DNA of 64,000 nt from JBGVSA01 sp049840475. GTDB taxonomy: Bacteria > Pseudomonadota > Gammaproteobacteria > Burkholderiales > Rhodocyclaceae. The translations under genes were made by a program, and so were the position numbers. The stretch covers positions 62,001-126,000 of the forward strand of contig JASGKX010000003.1 of the NCBI GenBank assembly GCA_049840475.1, given 5' to 3'. Below, piece after piece: positions 44,058 through 53,011 of this stretch (position 1 is its first letter; every line of letters begins with the position of its first letter). Below the pieces are notes generated by a model. The model was not told the origin of the DNA. It saw only the letters and a program-made list of their open reading frames with translations, and did not search any database.

Positions 44058-45581
44058 CTACGCTGCTGCCTTGCCGACGAGTTTCTGTTCGATGACCGTG
44101 CCCTTGAAGAAATCCGCATTGGCTTCGGTGTACAGGCGGTACGGGTTGTCGAAGACGTAGGCCTTGAAATCGGCTTCGGTGATGAGGCCATCGTCGACCA
44201 GCGCGTGTGCTTCGGCCAGTGCCTCGGTCAGGTCGGGCACGTCCCAGTGGCCGACGTCGGACGAATAGATCGCGTTGATCTTGGTGCCCAGCGGATTGGC
44301 TTTGTCGTTGAAGGCGTGGGCGAGCGTGCGGTCGTCCGATTCAGAACCGAAGAAGAAGTTGTCCACCCAGCGTGACTTGATGTCTTCCACTTTCTCGATC
44401 CCGGCAGCGGCGAAGTCTTCCAGTTCTTCGTCGCGCGGGCGGCGCGCGTCTCGCGTGTAGTGCGCGCCGAGCGTGTCGCGGATGAGGTCTTCACCCGCCA
44501 CGCTGCGATCCTTGACCAGATCGGCGCCGTACTGGCGGAACAGCGCGGCGAGTTGCTCGCGGTCGGTCGCCAGCGGATCGTAGTTTTCCAGCCCCTTGCG
44601 GCTGCGTTTGTTCCAACGGTCAACGAGGTGGATGTAAACGCGTGCGCCCCAGTCCGCGCCGCCTTCCAGAAAGCCCGCGCGCAACTTGGGGAAGCGGCGC
44701 GTCACGCCGCCAAAGAACAGTGCCTTGGCAAACGCTTCGGTGCCGTCGGCAAAGTGGCCGATGTGGTTGTTCATGTAGTTGGAAATCGAACTGCGCCCCG
44801 TCCAGCCCTGGCTGCCATAGTGGGTGAGGATCGGCACGCCGAGTTCGACCACTTTGGCCCAGAACGGGTCGTAGTCATATTCGCTGTCGAGCCCGAGGAA
44901 GTCCTGGTACGAAATGTACTTGCGCAGCTCCGGGTGCTTGTCGGCGGGAAAGCGGTCCGCCAGCGCACGGATCGGTCGGCTCACGCTGCCAGCGATGTTG
45001 ATCGCCTTGAGCCCCAGCGTGTTGATGGCGAAATCGAGTTCGGCGATGCCTTCTTCCGGCGTATGCAGCGGAATGCCGGCCACCGGCGTGAGGTTCGCGC
45101 TGTACTTGCGCCACAGGTCGGCGTGGTAGTGATTGATGGCGCGCGACAGCGCGGTGCGCGAATCCTTGTCGCGCACGCCCAGCGGTGCGAGCACGTTGTT
45201 GGGGAAGAGCACGGAGTAGTCCGAACCCTGTTCGGCCTGGCGCTCGGCGAATAGCTCCGGCAGGTGATAGGTGGCCACGTCCAGCGTGTTCTTGGTGACA
45301 CGCGCCCACCACGGCGAGCGGATCGAGCGGTAGTACTGCCGCTCGTCGGGCGTCTGTTCGTACCAGCTCTTGCCATTGCCGACGCCGCCGCGCGCGATGC
45401 GGTCCTCGCTCGCTTTGCGCAATGCGTCAACCAGATGCACGCCGCCGTGGTGGGACACGTAGTCCTCTAGATCAGGCGTGTAGTCGTTGACGTGAACATC
45501 GGTGTCGATGACGGGGTAGTCGAGCGTGTTCTTCACAGCGACCGATGGGGAAAGCTGCAGACGTGACAGGCGATCGTTCAT
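44058..45581 (-). CDS. Amidohydrolase-2 family enzyme
   Basis: 507 residues from ATG 45581 (MNDRLSRLQL), which has GGAG in front; the frame extends 45 codons upstream without similarity. The start of the barrel reads YPVIDTDVHVND, the metal-binding D-x-H-x pattern of the ACMS decarboxylase/LigW group (PF04909). Later possible metal ligands lie in ILTHYGSQGW, PKLRAGFLEGGADW and IYSSDVGHWD. It is larger than typical members (about 330-400). Enzymes here are hydrolases or non-oxidative decarboxylases. Next to an FMNH2 monooxygenase and a sulfonate-type transporter, it may process the product of that pathway. Confidence 0.85.
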   Translation of the reverse strand: MNDRLSRLQLSPSVAVKNTLDYPVIDTDVHVNDYTPDLEDYVSHHGGVHLVDALRKASEDRIARGGVGNGKSWYEQTPDERQYYRSIRSPWWARVTKNTLDVATYHLPELFAERQAEQGSDYSVLFPNNVLAPLGVRDKDSRTALSRAINHYHADLWRKYSANLTPVAGIPLHTPEEGIAELDFAINTLGLKAINIAGSVSRPIRALADRFPADKHPELRKYISYQDFLGLDSEYDYDPFWAKVVELGVPILTHYGSQGWTGRSSISNYMNNHIGHFADGTEAFAKALFFGGVTRRFPKLRAGFLEGGADWGARVYIHLVDRWNKRSRKGLENYDPLATDREQLAALFRQYGADLVKDRSVAGEDLIRDTLGAHYTRDARRPRDEELEDFAAAGIEKVEDIKSRWVDNFFFGSESDDRTLAHAFNDKANPLGTKINAIYSSDVGHWDVPDLTEALAEAHALVDDGLITEADFKAYVFDNPYRLYTEANADFFKGTVIEQKLVGKAAA

Positions 45582-45890
45582 GTGGAGCTCCGGTTCATGT
45601 TGTCGAAGGGGACGCGCGGCGTACCCACACCGGCTATATGGCAAAGCCCGTGCCATTCGCGTGGCATGTGCCGCAAAGTCGCGCGGCGCCTCGTTCTGCA
45701 AATTTGTCGTGCGCATGTGTCGGTGGCCGAACGTGCGGAGAATGCAGCAGCGACGATGGAGGGCTGTTCAAGGACGCACACTGCCGCCCGGCTTATTCGA
45801 CCGTCGCATATGCAACTGACGAAATCTTGGTTCTCAAGGGTGACGTTCGCCTTCTAGAGTCATCGCATCTTCTTTGAGGCCAGCATCGAC
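45582..45890. other. Divergent promoter region, no gene recognised
   Basis: About 309 bases between the divergent amidohydrolase and FMN reductase genes. Open frames here overlap each other, and none has a convincing start site. It should hold promoters for both directions; no box was clear enough to place. Confidence 0.5.
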
Positions 45891-46490
45891 ATGAGCATCG
45901 TATTCATTTCGGGTAGTCCATCGGCGCGATCGCGTAGTGCATTGCTGTTGTCGTTGGTGCGCGAGCGTATCGCCGCGCGGGGAGAGGTCACCCGCTGGGT
46001 TGCACTGCGCGATTTGCCTGCCGAAGCACTGCTCGGTGCGCGCGTGGACGACATCGATATCGCCGCAGCCATTACCGAGGTGGAGTCCTCCCGCGCGGTG
46101 GTGCTGTCCAGCCCCATCTACAAGGCGGCATACAGCGGACTGCTGAAGGCGTTTCTCGATCTGTTGCCGCAGAAGGCGCTGGAAGGAAAGCTGATACTGC
46201 CGCTGTCGTCAGCGGGGAGTCCGCTGCACGTGCTGGCCCTGGATTTCACGATCCGGCCAGTGCTGGCCGCGCTGGGGGCGCGAGAAGTGATCTCGCCCGT
46301 GAGCGCGCTCGACTCGCAGATCGTGCAGGACGATGCCACTGGCGCGGTGGAGCTTGACCCACTCATTGCGCATCGCACGGACGACGCTATCGGTCTGTTG
46401 CTGGAACGCCTGCACAGCCAGCATCATGATTCGCTGCGGGCGAGACAGTCGGCGCCGATCAGTTTTTCGACGGTGCAGGTCAGCGTCTGA
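45891..46490 (+). CDS. NAD(P)H-dependent FMN reductase (SsuE-like)
   Basis: 199 residues. A flavodoxin-like fold starting IVFISGSPSARSRSALLL (phosphate-binding loop for FMN) and VVLSSPIYKAAYSGLLKAFLDLLP, the hallmark of the SsuE/MsuE group. It reduces FMN with NAD(P)H and gives FMNH2 to a partner monooxygenase, here probably the one encoded convergently at 46554-47936. Confidence 0.92.
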   Translation: MSIVFISGSPSARSRSALLLSLVRERIAARGEVTRWVALRDLPAEALLGARVDDIDIAAAITEVESSRAVVLSSPIYKAAYSGLLKAFLDLLPQKALEGKLILPLSSAGSPLHVLALDFTIRPVLAALGAREVISPVSALDSQIVQDDATGAVELDPLIAHRTDDAIGLLLERLHSQHHDSLRARQSAPISFSTVQVSV

Positions 46491-46518
46491 GATCATCCGC
46501 ACACGGCTGCAGCGAAAA

Positions 46519-46539
46519 CCGGGGGGCATGTCCCCCCGG
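46519..46539. terminator. GC hairpin between convergent genes
   Basis: An eight-pair stem CCGGGGGG/CCCCCCGG around a five-base loop, with AAAA before and TTCGTTT after, between the FMN reductase and monooxygenase stops. It is probably a bidirectional terminator. Confidence 0.65.
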
Positions 46540-46553
46540 ATTCGTTTGTGCGC

Positions 46554-47936
46554 TCAGGCCGTTGCGGTTTCCGCCTGCGCCACCGCTTGGGCAGCGCGAC
46601 GCGCGAGGGTGAAGCGATTCGCAGGCCGTGCGAGCCCGAGATTCTCGCGCAACGTGGTGCCCTCGTAGGCCGTGCGGAACAGACCGCGCCGCTGCAGTTC
46701 AGGTATCACAAGGTCGACGAAGTCATTGAGCGACTCTGGCAGTACCGGCGGCATGACATTGAAACCGTCGGCCGCTTCATTCTCGAACCACGATTGCATC
46801 TGGTCGGCGATCTGCTGTGGCGTGCCAACCACCACCCAATGCCCGCGCGCGCCTGCGAGGTATTCATAGAGCTGCCGCACGGTAAAGCGCTCGCGCTGCG
46901 CGAGGGTCAGTACCACGTTCTGTCGGCTGTTGCGGCCGACCTCCAGTGCCGGATAGTAGGGGGGCGGCTCATCGAGGTTCCACTTGCTCAGGTCTTCGCC
47001 CGGCCAGAATGGGGCGATGGTCAACAGACCCACCGAAGGGTGAATCAGGCGTTGCAGCGCCGCCCACTTCGCCTGCGCTTCTTCTTCCGTGCGACCGACG
47101 ACGGGTGAGATACCCGGCAGCACCAGTAGCTCTTCAGGGCGGCGGCCATACTTGCGCATGCGCGACTTGATATCGCGATAGAACGACTGCGCTTCGGCAA
47201 GGCTCGTCCATGCGGTGAAGATCGCTTCCGCCGTGGCTGCGGCCAGCTCGCGCCCCGGTTCGGATGAACCTGCCTGCACGATCACCGGGTGCCCTTGTGG
47301 CGGACGCTCGATATTGAGCGGCCCGCTCACCCTGAAGTGCTTGCCGACATGGTTGAGCGTGTGCAGCTTCGACGGATCGAAGTACACACCAGTGGCCGCA
47401 TCGCGCACGAAGGCGTCGTCCTCATAGCTGTCCCACAATCCCTTCACTACATCGACGAACTCATGCGCACGCTCGTAGCGCTCTTCCGGCGACGGATGAC
47501 GGTCTAGCCCGAAATTGCCGTACACGTTGTCCGCGCTGGTGGTCACCACGTTCCACGCAGCACGTCCTTTCGAAATGTGATCGAGCGATGCGAACTTGCG
47601 CGCCAGCAGGTACGGGTCTTCGTAGGTGGTGGACGCCGTGGCGACAAAGCCGACGTGCTTGGTGACGGCGGCGAGCGCCGCCCACAACGTCACCGGCTCG
47701 AAGTACGACACGCGGCCTTGCCGCGAGAGCGCTTCCGTGTCGCCATGGTTGCGCAGGCCCGGGCTGTCGGCCACGAAGACCTGATCGAACAGTCCGCGTT
47801 CGGCGGTGCGTGCAACGTCGATGTAGTGGTCGATGTTCACGCCCGAGTCGATCTGCGATCCGGGGTGACGCCATGCGGCGATGTGGTGGCCGGTGGCCAT
47901 GATGAATGCGCCGAGGCGCAGCTTGCGATCACTCAT
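46554..47936 (-). CDS. FMNH2-dependent monooxygenase (LLM class, NtaA/SnaA/DszA-type)
   Basis: 460 residues, the size of the NtaA/SnaA/SoxA/DszA subgroup of bacterial luciferase-like enzymes. Visible are the start RKLRLGAFIMATGHHIAAWRHP, DQVFVADSPGL, EPVTLWAALAAVTKHVGFVAT, the insertion typical of this subgroup (NFGLDRHPSPEERY) and PVIVQAGSSEPGRELAA. It uses FMNH2 and O2 to oxidise C-N, C-S or S compounds, such as NTA, dibenzothiophene sulfone or methanesulfonate. It needs the adjacent reductase. The neighbouring SsuA-type binding proteins favour an organosulfur substrate. Confidence 0.9.
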   Translation of the reverse strand: MSDRKLRLGAFIMATGHHIAAWRHPGSQIDSGVNIDHYIDVARTAERGLFDQVFVADSPGLRNHGDTEALSRQGRVSYFEPVTLWAALAAVTKHVGFVATASTTYEDPYLLARKFASLDHISKGRAAWNVVTTSADNVYGNFGLDRHPSPEERYERAHEFVDVVKGLWDSYEDDAFVRDAATGVYFDPSKLHTLNHVGKHFRVSGPLNIERPPQGHPVIVQAGSSEPGRELAAATAEAIFTAWTSLAEAQSFYRDIKSRMRKYGRRPEELLVLPGISPVVGRTEEEAQAKWAALQRLIHPSVGLLTIAPFWPGEDLSKWNLDEPPPYYPALEVGRNSRQNVVLTLAQRERFTVRQLYEYLAGARGHWVVVGTPQQIADQMQSWFENEAADGFNVMPPVLPESLNDFVDLVIPELQRRGLFRTAYEGTTLRENLGLARPANRFTLARRAAQAVAQAETATA

Positions 47937-48334
47937 GTTGTGTTCTCCGTGTCAGGGCGATCGGCGCGATGTGTGCATGCCGTTCGAACGCATTGCATTG
48001 CAGATGCCGTGCCAGAGACTGCGTTCATGGGTTCTGCCGTATGTGCGAGGGCAGGGTGATGATGATCTTTGTTGCGCAGCCAGCAATCGCCGGGGCGTCT
48101 GCTGTGTTCCGCACAGGTGTCGTGTTGTTTTCGACGTGCCATGGCGTGTCTGTCGCGTGATACCTCGACACGGGAATCTGCGTTTTGCGTGGGTACGTGC
48201 TGCGCAATCAGCAATCGGAGGCGTGGCCGGCAACACTCTGGTGAATGCGCAGCAGATGGCCCGCTTTGGCATGCTTTCTGCCTTGAACGATATATACGAG
48301 TGAACACTCGGATTCGTTCGGATGGGACCACAAC
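47937..48334. other. Divergent intergenic region of the organosulfur-type cluster
   Basis: About 400 bases between the monooxygenase gene and the first binding-protein gene. Overlapping open frames on both strands have no recognisable product. A possible promoter for the binding-protein operon is TTGGCA (48266-48271) with the TATATA block near 48290, but the 19-base spacing is poor. A sulfur-starvation activator site could lie here; I did not identify one. Confidence 0.4.
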
Positions 48335-49471
48335 ATGAGAGATCAGAACCGACAGGGCGCCCGTGCCATCGCTCGCTGGATTGCACATGTATTGCTGATT
48401 GCAACGCCGTGGCTGACGACAACTGCCAAAGCCGAGGCGCCGCCCCAGGTCATCAATTTCGGTTTCGCCAGCCCCAAGGTCGGCAATCCGCCGGCCTACA
48501 CCCTGGGCAGTGCAGGCATCGCCTACACCAAAGGCTGGCTCGAAGAAGAATTCAAAAATGACAACGTCAAATTCGAGTTTGTGTTTTTCAAAGGCGCCGG
48601 TCCGGCGGTCAATGAGGCGCTCGCCAACAACCAGCTCGACTTTGCGTCGCAGGGCGATCTGCCCGCCGTGATTGGCCGCGCGGCGGGGCTCAAGACGCGG
48701 CTGATCCTCGCCAACAACATCCGCAACAACATCTACCTTGCGGTGCCGCCGGATTCCAGGATTCGTTCTGTCGAGGAACTCAAGGGCAAGAAGGTGTCGT
48801 TCTTCAAAGGCACCAATTCGCAGACGCCTATCAATCGTCTGCTTGCCAAGTACAAACTGAACGAACGCAATCTCAAGGTGATCAACCTCGACACCGCCAG
48901 CGGGCAGGCTGCATTGCTCAACGGTGATATCGACGCGCTGTTCGGCGACATCCAGCTTCTCAAGCTGCGCGACCAGGGCAAGCTCAAGATCATCTACACC
49001 AGCAATGGCGATTCGCCGATCTTCACGCGGCAGGGGCACATCCTGGTGCGCGATGAGTTCGCGACCAAGTACCCAGACACCACGCGACGCGTGACGAAAG
49101 TGCTGGTGCGCGCGGCTCAGTGGGCGTCGGACCCGGCCAACCGCGATGAAGTCCTCAAGCTGTGGGCGATTCCCGGTGTCTACACCAAGGAACTGCTGGC
49201 CGAAGACTACGGCGACAACATCAAGCTGCGTTCCAGCCCCTTGCTCGATCCGTTTCTGGTCGGTCGCTATAAGGACGTGGTGAAAGACGCGCGCCAATTC
49301 GGGCTGATCCGCAAGGACGTCGAAGTCAACGGCTGGTTCGATCGCAGCTTTGTCGATGCCGCGCTCAAGGACCTGCATCTCGAAGACTACTGGACCCCGC
49401 TGGATGCCAACGGCAAGCCGATTCTTGCCAACACGCGCGCCGCGCCGGGCAAGACCGCCAGCCGCAATTGA
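48335..49471 (+). CDS. Aliphatic-sulfonate-type ABC binding protein (first copy)
   Basis: 378 residues with an N-terminal signal (hydrophobic ARWIAHVLLIATPWLTTTAKAEA, cut near AEA). The mature part begins VINFGFASPKVGNPPAYTLG and includes FFKGAGPAVNEALANNQLDF and KVSFFKGTNSQTPINRLLAK, the SsuA/NrtA pattern. It is paralogous to the next gene along its whole length, with shared strings such as KGAGPAVNE, QGDLP and YWTP-DANGKP. It delivers substrate to the permeases encoded downstream. Confidence 0.9.
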   Translation: MRDQNRQGARAIARWIAHVLLIATPWLTTTAKAEAPPQVINFGFASPKVGNPPAYTLGSAGIAYTKGWLEEEFKNDNVKFEFVFFKGAGPAVNEALANNQLDFASQGDLPAVIGRAAGLKTRLILANNIRNNIYLAVPPDSRIRSVEELKGKKVSFFKGTNSQTPINRLLAKYKLNERNLKVINLDTASGQAALLNGDIDALFGDIQLLKLRDQGKLKIIYTSNGDSPIFTRQGHILVRDEFATKYPDTTRRVTKVLVRAAQWASDPANRDEVLKLWAIPGVYTKELLAEDYGDNIKLRSSPLLDPFLVGRYKDVVKDARQFGLIRKDVEVNGWFDRSFVDAALKDLHLEDYWTPLDANGKPILANTRAAPGKTASRN

Positions 49472-49540
49472 TCGACCGGTTTCACGCAGACAGAGAGCGC
49501 GGCAGCGACATGACTGCCGCGGCACGATAAGGAAGAACAC

Positions 49541-50650
49541 ATGAATCGCAGCATTCGACGCTTCGACGGCGCACGCCGTCGTGTCTTCGGCGGCATTGTC
49601 GTGACGGCTATCGCGCTGGTGGCATCGCCACTGGCGCAGGCCGAGACACCGCCCCCTGTCATTCGCATCGGCATCGCATCGCCCTCGGTCGGCAATCCGC
49701 CGGTCTATACCACGGGCACGATCGGGCTTTCGCGGCAACGCGGCCTGTTCGAGGAGGAGTTCGCCAAAGACGGCGTGAAGGTGGAGTGGTTCTTTCACAA
49801 GGGCGCTGGCCCGGCGGTCAATGAAGGGCTTGCCAACAAGCAGTTCGATTTCGTCTTCCAGGGCGATCTGCCTTCGATCATCGGCCGCGGTGGTGGCTTG
49901 AAGACGCGCTTCTTGCTGCCGACCGACAGCCGCCAGAACCTGTACCTTGCCGTGCCGCCGGATTCGCCGATCAAGTCGGTGAAGGACCTTCGTGGCAAGC
50001 GTGTGGCGATCTTCAAAGGCACCAACGCACAGTTGCCGGCCAACCGTCTGCTGGAGGCCAACGGGCTCTCCGAGCGCGACCTGAAGGTGGTCAACCTCGA
50101 CAACGCCACGGCTCAGGCTGCGCTGGCGAGCAAGGATATCGATGCCGTGCTCGGCGGTTTTGAATACCTGCGCCTGCGCGACAAGGGCGTGGCCCGCATC
50201 GTCTACAGCAGCGTGAGCGACCCGCGCTTTACGCGGCGCTCTGGACTGCTGGTGACCGAAGAGTTCGCCGAACGCTATCCGGAAACCACCACGCGCGTGG
50301 TCAAGGTCGTGCTGCGATCGGCGCGCTGGGCGTCGGACGAGAAGAACCGTGGCGAGGTGTTCGGCGCGTGGTCGTTGATGGGGTATCCGGCGGAGGTGTA
50401 CCAGGAAGACTTCATCGGACAGCCGACGCGCGTGCGCCTGAGTCCGCTGATCGACCCGTTCATCATCCAGCGCTACAAAGAGGCGGTGGAGGACTCTTAT
50501 CGCTTTCGCCTTACGCGCAGCAAATTCGACGTCGAAAAGTGGTTTGAGCCGAAGTTCCTGCGCGCGGCCCTCAAGGAGCTGAATCTCGAAAACTACTGGA
50601 CGCCCACCGATGCCAACGGCAAACCCGTGGCGGCTGTGGCGGCGCGATGA
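49541..50650 (+). CDS. Aliphatic-sulfonate-type ABC binding protein (second copy)
   Basis: 369 residues, signal peptide ending near AQA (IALVASPLAQAETP). It aligns end to end with the upstream gene (GIASPSVGNPPVY, FHKGAGPAVNEGLANKQFDF, AIFKGTNAQLPANRLLE, then ENYWTPTDANGKPV), so the two arose by tandem duplication. Differences cluster in several ligand-facing strings, so the two may bind different substrates. Seventy bases separate the copies and 15 bases lie before the permease. Confidence 0.9.
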   Translation: MNRSIRRFDGARRRVFGGIVVTAIALVASPLAQAETPPPVIRIGIASPSVGNPPVYTTGTIGLSRQRGLFEEEFAKDGVKVEWFFHKGAGPAVNEGLANKQFDFVFQGDLPSIIGRGGGLKTRFLLPTDSRQNLYLAVPPDSPIKSVKDLRGKRVAIFKGTNAQLPANRLLEANGLSERDLKVVNLDNATAQAALASKDIDAVLGGFEYLRLRDKGVARIVYSSVSDPRFTRRSGLLVTEEFAERYPETTTRVVKVVLRSARWASDEKNRGEVFGAWSLMGYPAEVYQEDFIGQPTRVRLSPLIDPFIIQRYKEAVEDSYRFRLTRSKFDVEKWFEPKFLRAALKELNLENYWTPTDANGKPVAAVAAR

Positions 50651-50665
50651 GAGCGGGGTACAGAC

Positions 50666-51523
50666 ATGGGAACCGTACTGATCGCGCAGGCGGGTGACGC
50701 GCTCGATTCAAACCCGCCCATCACGCTGGGCGCGGCATTGCGCGCGCGCCTTTTTTTGACGGCAGGCGTGCTGCGCGATTTTGCGCTGGCGTGGCCGTTT
50801 CCGCTGCTGGTGTTTGCGGTGTGGTGGCTGGCGGCGCACAACGGGGGGGTGGCCGAACAGATATTGCCGGCGCCGGGCGTGGTGGCGGACACGTTCAACG
50901 ATCTGTGGCAGACCGGAGACATCACCGCCAATCTGGAAATCAGTCTGCTGCGTGTGGTGTATGGCTTTGCCATCGGTGTCGGTATCGGGCTCGTGCTGGG
51001 CGTGGTGATGGGTCTGTCGCCCACGCTCAAGGACTACCTCTACCCGAGCTTCAATACCTTTGCGCAGGTGCCGTCGCTGGGCTGGTTGCCCTTGCTGATG
51101 ATGCTGGTCGGGATTGGCGAGGCGCTGAAGATCATCCTCATCACCAAGGCCGTGCTCGTGCCGGTGGCGATCAGCACCTATCAGGGCATCCGATCCGTCC
51201 CGACGCGGTTCATCGAGGTCGCCCGCGTGTATCGGCTCACACGAGCGCAGTTGCTGCGGCGGGTGGTCTTCCCGGCGGCCTTCCCGCAGATCTGGACCGG
51301 CATCCGTTTTGGCATGACCAAGGCGTGGCTCGCGCTGGTGGCGGTGGAGCTACTGGCGTCCAGCGAAGGTCTGGGCTTCATGCTGGTGTACGGGCGGCAA
51401 TTGTTCCAGCTCGACGTGGTGATGGCTGCCGTGGTTGTCGTGGGCGCGGTCGGCTTTGCGCTCGACAAGGGGCTCGCGCTGGTCGAGCTGCGACTGCTGC
51501 GCTGGCGCCGTAAGAGTTTCTGA
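50666..51523 (+). CDS. Sulfonate-type ABC transporter permease (first)
   Basis: 285 residues, six membrane helices, SsuC-like. The start is a short charged segment, and the coupling loop is RFIEVARVYRLTRAQLLRRV, a conserved EAA-type motif with ARVYR. The final residues are basic (LRWRRKSF). It is coupled to the preceding binding protein and a second permease 16 bases downstream. No ATPase gene follows. Confidence 0.93.
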   Translation: MGTVLIAQAGDALDSNPPITLGAALRARLFLTAGVLRDFALAWPFPLLVFAVWWLAAHNGGVAEQILPAPGVVADTFNDLWQTGDITANLEISLLRVVYGFAIGVGIGLVLGVVMGLSPTLKDYLYPSFNTFAQVPSLGWLPLLMMLVGIGEALKIILITKAVLVPVAISTYQGIRSVPTRFIEVARVYRLTRAQLLRRVVFPAAFPQIWTGIRFGMTKAWLALVAVELLASSEGLGFMLVYGRQLFQLDVVMAAVVVVGAVGFALDKGLALVELRLLRWRRKSF

Positions 51524-51539
51524 TCCGGGGAGACGAGAC

Positions 51540-52370
51540 ATGAATACCAAGACTCTGGCGCAAGCCGCCGTCGCACAGCGCAAGCCGGAGCAGGTGATCC
51601 GATGGCGGCGGATCGCACGCGGTGCGGCTTTGCCGTTGGCCGTGCTTATCGTGTGGTCGGCGGCGTTCCGCCTGGGCGTGGCGAGGACAGAATTCCTCGC
51701 TTCGCCCGAGCAAGTATGGAGCACCGCGCTGCGGCTCATCGGCAACGGTTATCTGCTGGACTCGTTGTCAGCCAGCCTGCGGCGCGACCTGATCGGCTTT
51801 GTGATCGGGGCAACGCTCGGGTTGGGCGCAGGCGCCTTGCTGGGCTTTTCTCGACTGGCGGAGAAGCTCTTCGGGCCGAGCTTTCACACGGTGAAGCAGG
51901 TGTCGTTGCTGGCGTGGATTCCGCTGATCTCGCTGTGGTTCGGGCTGGGTGACCCGGCCAAGGTGGCGTTCCTGTCGCTGGCGGCTTTCTTCCCGATGGT
52001 GCTCAACACTTTCGAGGGCATCCGCAGCGTACCGCGCGAGCTCTTCGAAGTCGCCCGCGTGTTTGAGTTTTCGCGCTGGCAACTGATTCGCCGCGTGGTG
52101 TTGCCGTCGGCCTTGCCATCGATCCTTACTGGCGTGCAGCTCGCGCTGATGTACTCATGGGTGGCGACATTGGGCGCGGAATACCTGCTGACCTCCGGTC
52201 GCGGCATCGGCAACCTGATGGTCGACGGGCGCGAACACTTCTGGATGGATCAGGTGATCCTCGGTGTGATCGTGGTCGGCATCGTGGGCTACGTGCTCAA
52301 TGTGTCGGCCATCGTGGCGGAAAAACGCTTGCTACGCTGGCGTGGCACCAGCACCGCGCGGTTCTCGTGA
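51540..52370 (+). CDS. Sulfonate-type ABC transporter permease (second)
   Basis: 276 residues from ATG 51540 (MNTKTLAQAAVAQRKPEQ). SsuC-like, with the coupling loop ELFEVARVFEFSRWQLIRRV and LMYSWVATLGAEYLLTSGRG. With the first permease it may form a heterodimer, but two permeases with two binding proteins may also be two half-systems. No ATPase gene is present in the cluster. Confidence 0.93.
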   Translation: MNTKTLAQAAVAQRKPEQVIRWRRIARGAALPLAVLIVWSAAFRLGVARTEFLASPEQVWSTALRLIGNGYLLDSLSASLRRDLIGFVIGATLGLGAGALLGFSRLAEKLFGPSFHTVKQVSLLAWIPLISLWFGLGDPAKVAFLSLAAFFPMVLNTFEGIRSVPRELFEVARVFEFSRWQLIRRVVLPSALPSILTGVQLALMYSWVATLGAEYLLTSGRGIGNLMVDGREHFWMDQVILGVIVVGIVGYVLNVSAIVAEKRLLRWRGTSTARFS

Positions 52371-52438
52371 ACTTGCGCCGGGCGTGCTCTTTGCTGTGTC
52401 ATCAGTCATGATGAAATGTCCATGACAAGGAGGCACGC

Positions 52439-52771
52439 ATGAGCAGCGCACCGTACGCCAACGCCGATCTGAGCCGAGACGAGGTCGACACCCTGACCGA
52501 GCCCACCGTCATCGAGTTCGGCACCAACTGGTGTGGCTACTGTCGCGGTGCGCAGCCGGCCATCGCGATGGCGATGGCCGGGCGCGGCCGCGTCGCGCAC
52601 ATCAAGGTGGAAGACGGCAAGGGGCGCCGGCTGGGGCGATCGTTTGCCGTCAAGCTGTGGCCTACGTTGATCTTCATGCGCGACGGGCGCGAACTGGCGC
52701 GCGTGGTGCGCCCCGACGACGCGCAAGAAATCCTGCGTGCGCTGGCGCTAATCGATCCGCCGGGCGTGTAG
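52439..52771 (+). CDS. Thioredoxin-like protein
   Basis: 110 residues with AAGGAGG before the start. The active site is FGTNWCGYCRGAQPA (CGYC rather than the thioredoxin CGPC), and the partner KLWPTLIFMRDG holds the cis-Pro. A cytosolic thiol-disulfide exchange protein. It follows the permease gene after 68 bases and may serve redox needs of the sulfur cluster, or be independent. Confidence 0.9.
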   Translation: MSSAPYANADLSRDEVDTLTEPTVIEFGTNWCGYCRGAQPAIAMAMAGRGRVAHIKVEDGKGRRLGRSFAVKLWPTLIFMRDGRELARVVRPDDAQEILRALALIDPPGV

Positions 52772-53011
52772 CTTGCACTGCGCGCACTGTGGTGTGTCGT
52801 CACGGATCGTGCAAAGCGCGGAACAAAGGGGGGATTCCCGTCCTATTCCGGCATTCCATGCAAAACAAGGTGTTGCGAGCGTCGCCGAACATTTCCACAC
52901 AAAGTCTGCGCAAATGCTTGCAAGGTCGCATGGCAGCATCCCTCGCATTGCCACAAGCTCACCGTGCATGCGCTTTACTCAGCGCGGGCCGCGCAGCCAA
53001 CACGTTTCAAC

